Assembly: GCA_002479455.1 (NCBI GenBank)
Contig: DLNB01000067.1
Location: 1 to 7,672, forward strand
Direction: 5' to 3'
Length of the DNA: 7,672 nt
From: Acetothermia bacterium UBA7521
GTDB taxonomy: Bacteria; Bipolaricaulota; Bipolaricaulia; Bipolaricaulales; Bipolaricaulaceae
Position numbers and translations under genes: made by a program. Below, piece after piece: positions 4,696 to 7,672 of the stretch; within the stretch, counting starts at the first letter, position 1; each line of letters begins with the position of its first letter. Under the pieces are notes generated by a model. The model saw nothing but the letters and a program-made list of their open reading frames with translations. It searched no databases and was not told the DNA's origin.

Positions 4696-5856
4696 GTGCG
4701 TAAGTGGCTGGGTTTGGCGTTGGTCGTGATGTTGGCGGCAACGCCGGTGTTTGCCGGCAAAGTGGCAGTGGTCCTCGACGTCGGCGGACGAGGCGACCTC
4801 TCGTTCAACGACATGGGGTTCAAGGGCACGGATCAGGCGGCTGATGACTTCGGGTTGGAGATGGTCGAGGTCCAGAGCGCAACGGCGGCGGACTACCTGC
4901 CGAACCTGCGCAACCTCGCCCGAACGCGCGAGTACGACCTCATCATCTGCGTCGGGTTCCTCCTCGGTGACGCGCTCGACCAGGCGGCGGCGGAGTTCCC
5001 GAACCAGAAGTTCGCGATCATCGACTCGGTCGTCGATGCGCCGAACGTGATGAGCATCGTGTTCCGCGAGAACGAGATGTCTGCTCTTGTGGGCGCGCTC
5101 GGGGCGATGGCCGCCGCTCACTACGGCTACCCGAACGTGGGCGTGGTGCTCGGGATCGAGATTCCGGTTCTGTACCACTTCGAGGCCGGGTACCGGTTCG
5201 GCATCGACTGGGGGAACAAGAAGTACGCCGCGGTGACGGGAACGGCAAAACCGACGGGGCTTCTGTACACGTACACGGGGTCGTTCAGCGACATCGCGCT
5301 GGGGAAGGCGGCCACTGAGGCCATGCTCGCCCAGGGCGCGGTCGGGGTGTACAACGTGGCGGGTCCGCTCGGGATCGGCGACCTCGAGGCGATCACCGAG
5401 TTCCACCGCAACAAGGGAACCAAGTCCGGCCCGCCGTACTACTTCGGTGTGGACGCGAACCAGGACTGGCTTGGGAAGGCCATGCACGCGCTTGCGAGCG
5501 GGATGAAGCGGGTGGATACCGGCTGCTACACCGCGGTGAAGGCCGTGGTGGAGAGGACGTTCGTCGGGGGCATCACCAGCCTTGGCCTCGCCGAGGGTGG
5601 CGTGGGAATCAGCAAATTCATCGATCTCCTTGAGTTCATCGACTTCGGCATCTCTGCCGGCGCGCTGAGGCTCGAGGACCGCGACGAGACCCTTGCTAAC
5701 TGGGCGGTCAACCGTGGGACGATCCCTGCGTGGATCTGGCGGGCGGTTGATGAGCTCGAGGCCGGGATTCTCGACGGGACGATCCTTGTTCCGACCGCGG
5801 ACACCGGGGCCGAGATGCAGGCCATCCGCGCCCGGTACACGCTGGGCGCGCCGTAG
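4696..5856 (+). CDS. BMP-family ABC transporter substrate-binding protein
   Basis: Secreted solute receptor of 386 residues, of the Bmp/Med/PnrA family (Pfam PF02608), whose characterised members bind purine or other nucleosides and deliver them to an ABC importer. The signal peptide has Arg2-Lys3, a hydrophobic core at 4-16 and a VFA end at 18-20, with predicted cleavage before Gly21. There is no lipobox cysteine, so the mature protein should be free in a periplasm rather than lipid-anchored. Family features are visible in order: DLSFNDMGFKG (34-44, with Phe37 and Asn38 matching the base-stacking Phe and adjacent Asn of PnrA), FAIIDS (106-111, Asp110), FRENEMSALVGALGA (123-137), PVLYHFEAGYRFGI (157-170), GVDANQD (251-257, Asp253 in the position expected to hold the ribose) and SGMKRVD (268-274, Lys271). 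These suggest a nucleoside-like ligand, though the exact one cannot be read. The GTG start at 4696 follows AGGGGGG (4682-4688). It is first in an operon with the ATPase and permease; the hairpin after its stop probably keeps its mRNA more abundant than theirs. Confidence 0.92.
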   Translation: MRKWLGLALVVMLAATPVFAGKVAVVLDVGGRGDLSFNDMGFKGTDQAADDFGLEMVEVQSATAADYLPNLRNLARTREYDLIICVGFLLGDALDQAAAEFPNQKFAIIDSVVDAPNVMSIVFRENEMSALVGALGAMAAAHYGYPNVGVVLGIEIPVLYHFEAGYRFGIDWGNKKYAAVTGTAKPTGLLYTYTGSFSDIALGKAATEAMLAQGAVGVYNVAGPLGIGDLEAITEFHRNKGTKSGPPYYFGVDANQDWLGKAMHALASGMKRVDTGCYTAVKAVVERTFVGGITSLGLAEGGVGISKFIDLLEFIDFGISAGALRLEDRDETLANWAVNRGTIPAWIWRAVDELEAGILDGTILVPTADTGAEMQAIRARYTLGAP

Positions 5857-5879
5857 GCTCAGTTCAGTGAGAAAGCACA

Positions 5880-5921
5880 GGGGAGAGGGGCGCCCAGCGC
5901 ACCCTCTCCCCTTGTTCTTCC
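5880..5921 (+). terminator. Hairpin terminator/attenuator between binding protein and ATPase
   Basis: GGGGAGAGGG (5880-5889) pairs perfectly with CCCTCTCCCC (5902-5911), and GCGC (5890-5893) with GCGC (5897-5900) extends the stem. TTGTTCTTCC follows. It lies 23 bases after the binding-protein stop and 26 bases before the ATPase start, inside an otherwise continuous operon with no visible second promoter. Partial termination or 3'-end protection would give more binding protein than ATPase, as is common for ABC importers. Confidence 0.7.
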
Positions 5922-5946
5922 TGCGTCAGCGTCCGGAGGCGCTTGC

Positions 5947-7554
5947 ATGAGCCAAACCCCAGACCGTAGCGACACAGAGAAAGGAGACGGGTACTTCCTT
6001 CGGGCGGAGGGAATCAGCAAGATCTACTCCGACGGCACGGTTGCGCTTCGGGATGCGACCGTGGAGCTCCGTCCCGGGGAGATCGTGGGTCTCCTTGGCG
6101 AGAACGGAGCAGGCAAGACCACCCTCACCAAGATCCTGTCCGGACTTCTTCCCCCGACGCAGGGCCGGGTGGTGTCTCCGCGTGGCCAGGTGAAGTTCGC
6201 CAGCCCGCGCGAGGCCCTCGACTTCGGGATCGGGATGGTCCACCAGCATTTCGCCCTCGTGGGCACGTTCACTGCGGTGGAGAACGTGGCGTTGTCCCAC
6301 GAGCGCCCGTTCGCGCCCCTCACCCTGTCGGCAACGCGGGAGCGGATGGAGGGGCTGATGGCGGAGAGCGGACTCAAGGTCCCGCTCGATGTTCCCGTGG
6401 AGAAGCTCGCCGTGGGCGAGCAGCAGCGGGTGGAGGTCCTCAAGGTTTTGTCCCAGGACGTGAACCTCCTCATTCTTGACGAACCCACGTCGGTGCTCAC
6501 CCCGCTCGAGGTCGACGAGCTGTTCCGCCTCCTGCGACGGTTGCGCGGAGAGGGGAAGGCGATTGTTCTCATCACCCACAAGCTGAAAGAGGTGGGTTCG
6601 ATCACAGATCGAGTGGTGGTGTTGCGCAAGGGCGCAGTGGTCGGCGATGTGCGCACGGCCCAGGTGACGAAAGAGGAACTGGCCCAGCTCATGGTAGGAA
6701 GGGAGGTTGGGACTCGCGCCGAACAAGCCGTCGAGCTTTCGACCGAGGACATTCCTGCCCACATCCGTCATCACCCGGAGAAGGCCGGGCGGGGACCAGG
6801 GGTGCTCCACGTTGAGGGTCTGACGGTGTCCGGGACCACGAAGCCGGTCGCCGTGCACGACCTCACGTTCGACGTCTACGGTGGGGAGATCTTCGGAATC
6901 GCCGGGGTGGAGGGCAACGGCCAGACCGAGCTTGTCGAGGCTCTTACGGGGCTCCGTCCCGCCATCAAGGGGAAGGCCACGATCCACGAGAAGAACATCC
7001 TTGGCCTCGATCCTCGCCAGATCTACAGACTGGGCGTGGCCCACATCCCCGAGGATCGCTGGGTGCTGGGGCTCGTGCTCCCGTTCACCCTCGCCGAGAA
7101 CGCGATCCTTGGTGTCCATCGGTGGGACCAGTTCCGGGGTCCGTTGACCATTCTCCGGTGGGGGAAGATCAACGCCCACGTGCGGGCGCTCATGGAGCGG
7201 TTCGAAATCCAGGCCACCGGCCCCAGCGCTCCGGCGAAGAGCCTGTCGGGCGGCAACCAACAGAAGCTGATTGTGGGACGAGAGCTGGCCAAGGACCCGG
7301 CGATCGTGATCGCCTCCCAGCCCACGCGCGGCCTGGACGTGGGGGCGGCCCAGTACATTCGGGACACGCTTGTGGAGATGCGCGACCGAGGACGGGCGAT
7401 CCTCCTCGTATCCGCGGACCTCGACGAGGTGCTCGCCCTGTCCGATCGGGTGGCGATCATGTACGAGGGGAAGTTCATGGCCGTGGCCCGGCCCGAGGAG
7501 CTGGACCGGCAAAAGGTGGGGATGCTCATGGGCGGCGTAGGGGTGAAGGGATGA
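5947..7554 (+). CDS. ABC transporter ATP-binding protein (double nucleotide-binding domain, YufO/NupO type)
   Basis: Cytoplasmic ATPase subunit of 535 residues with two fused nucleotide-binding domains, the arrangement of BMP-linked nucleoside importers (COG3845). The first domain, about 17-255, is canonical: Walker A GENGAGKTT (51-59, Lys57), Q-loop Gln100, signature AVGEQQ (155-160), Walker B LLILDEP (174-180, Glu179) and H-loop His211. The second, about 285-530, is degenerate in the way usual for this family: Walker A GVEGNGQTE (320-328) has Gln326 instead of Lys, the signature LSGGNQQ (433-439) is intact, Walker B runs into SQPTRGLDVGA (457-467) with Gln for the catalytic Glu, and the H-loop region LLVSADLDEV (486-495) has no His. 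Only one site is therefore likely to hydrolyse ATP efficiently. The ATG is preceded by GGAGG at 5935-5939. The stop overlaps the permease start (ATGA at 7551-7554), indicating translational coupling. Confidence 0.95.
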   Translation: MSQTPDRSDTEKGDGYFLRAEGISKIYSDGTVALRDATVELRPGEIVGLLGENGAGKTTLTKILSGLLPPTQGRVVSPRGQVKFASPREALDFGIGMVHQHFALVGTFTAVENVALSHERPFAPLTLSATRERMEGLMAESGLKVPLDVPVEKLAVGEQQRVEVLKVLSQDVNLLILDEPTSVLTPLEVDELFRLLRRLRGEGKAIVLITHKLKEVGSITDRVVVLRKGAVVGDVRTAQVTKEELAQLMVGREVGTRAEQAVELSTEDIPAHIRHHPEKAGRGPGVLHVEGLTVSGTTKPVAVHDLTFDVYGGEIFGIAGVEGNGQTELVEALTGLRPAIKGKATIHEKNILGLDPRQIYRLGVAHIPEDRWVLGLVLPFTLAENAILGVHRWDQFRGPLTILRWGKINAHVRALMERFEIQATGPSAPAKSLSGGNQQKLIVGRELAKDPAIVIASQPTRGLDVGAAQYIRDTLVEMRDRGRAILLVSADLDEVLALSDRVAIMYEGKFMAVARPEELDRQKVGMLMGGVGVKG

Positions 7555-7672
7555 CCACAACAGACGTTCGTCCGCGGGGGCGATGGGTGCGGGGGGTGCA
7601 CCGCACGCTCACCGGGCTCCACCCCGCGTTGGAGTCGGTGCTCGCGGCGGTGGTGGGGCTGCTGGTGGGGGC
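7551..7672 (+). CDS. ABC transporter permease, N-terminal fragment (cut by window end)
   Basis: The first 40 codons of a gene that runs off the right edge. It starts with ATG at 7551 inside an ATGA overlap with the ATPase stop. The peptide begins MTTTDVRPRGRW with several arginines, and a hydrophobic segment (LESVLAAVVGLLVG) starts near residue 27, as expected for the first membrane helix of a BPD_transp_2-type permease (PF02653). BMP operons normally have two such permeases after the ATPase. The identity rests mainly on position and the basic-then-hydrophobic N-terminus. Confidence 0.75.
   Translation, partial: MTTTDVRPRGRWVRGVHRTLTGLHPALESVLAAVVGLLVG

Noticed and set aside
6904..6930. Second Walker A with Gln in place of Lys as an inactivating mutation
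   Set aside because: Degenerate second nucleotide-binding sites are normal for this double-domain importer family.
5926..7560. 544-codon minus-strand frame opposite the ABC ATPase
   Set aside because: It mirrors the ATPase gene almost end to end, has low-complexity His/Arg/Leu-rich content and no recognisable domain; a GC-rich shadow.

Overview
GC-rich bacterial chromosomal window with ordinary housekeeping and sensory gene content and no sign of phage, transposon or CRISPR. The ABC-transporter binding protein has a cleavable signal peptide without a lipobox cysteine, which points to a diderm (outer-membrane) cell. A DUF1848 protein is common in anaerobes. I cannot name the phylum; a deep-branching anaerobic or thermophilic GC-rich lineage such as Bipolaricaulota is only a guess.

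Layout. Positions 1-219 hold no recognisable gene but contain two strong inverted repeats. On the minus strand, 220-1053 encodes a DUF1848 protein with a C-terminal CX3CX2C cluster. It lies immediately downstream of a tRNA-Leu(CAG) gene (1071-1158, minus) and has no normal start codon. A compact divergent promoter region (1167-1227) drives the tRNA leftwards and a rightward set of three genes: a CRP/FNR-type regulator (1249-1923), a four-helix membrane PAS histidine kinase (1972-3864) and an Rcp1-like single-domain response regulator (3854-4294). The kinase and regulator genes overlap by 11 bases. The set ends at a hairpin terminator (4315-4352).

The 401-base gap 4295-4695 is not empty. After that terminator comes a stretch (about 4379-4497) that folds into a long interrupted rod, followed directly by a second, very good intrinsic terminator (4504-4536). 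A textbook-spaced promoter for the next gene begins only at 4615. This arrangement suggests an independent small RNA gene, and it is the most interesting unexplained item in the window.

From 4696 rightwards lies a BMP-family (nucleoside-type) ABC importer operon: secreted binding protein (4696-5856), a hairpin terminator/attenuator (5880-5921), a double-domain ATPase (5947-7554) and the first 40 codons of the permease (7551 to the window end, ATGA overlap). Three promoters can be read with the same architecture (TTG-type -35, exactly 17 bases, TAGAAT or TAGACT), suggesting an ordinary sigma-70-like housekeeping factor.
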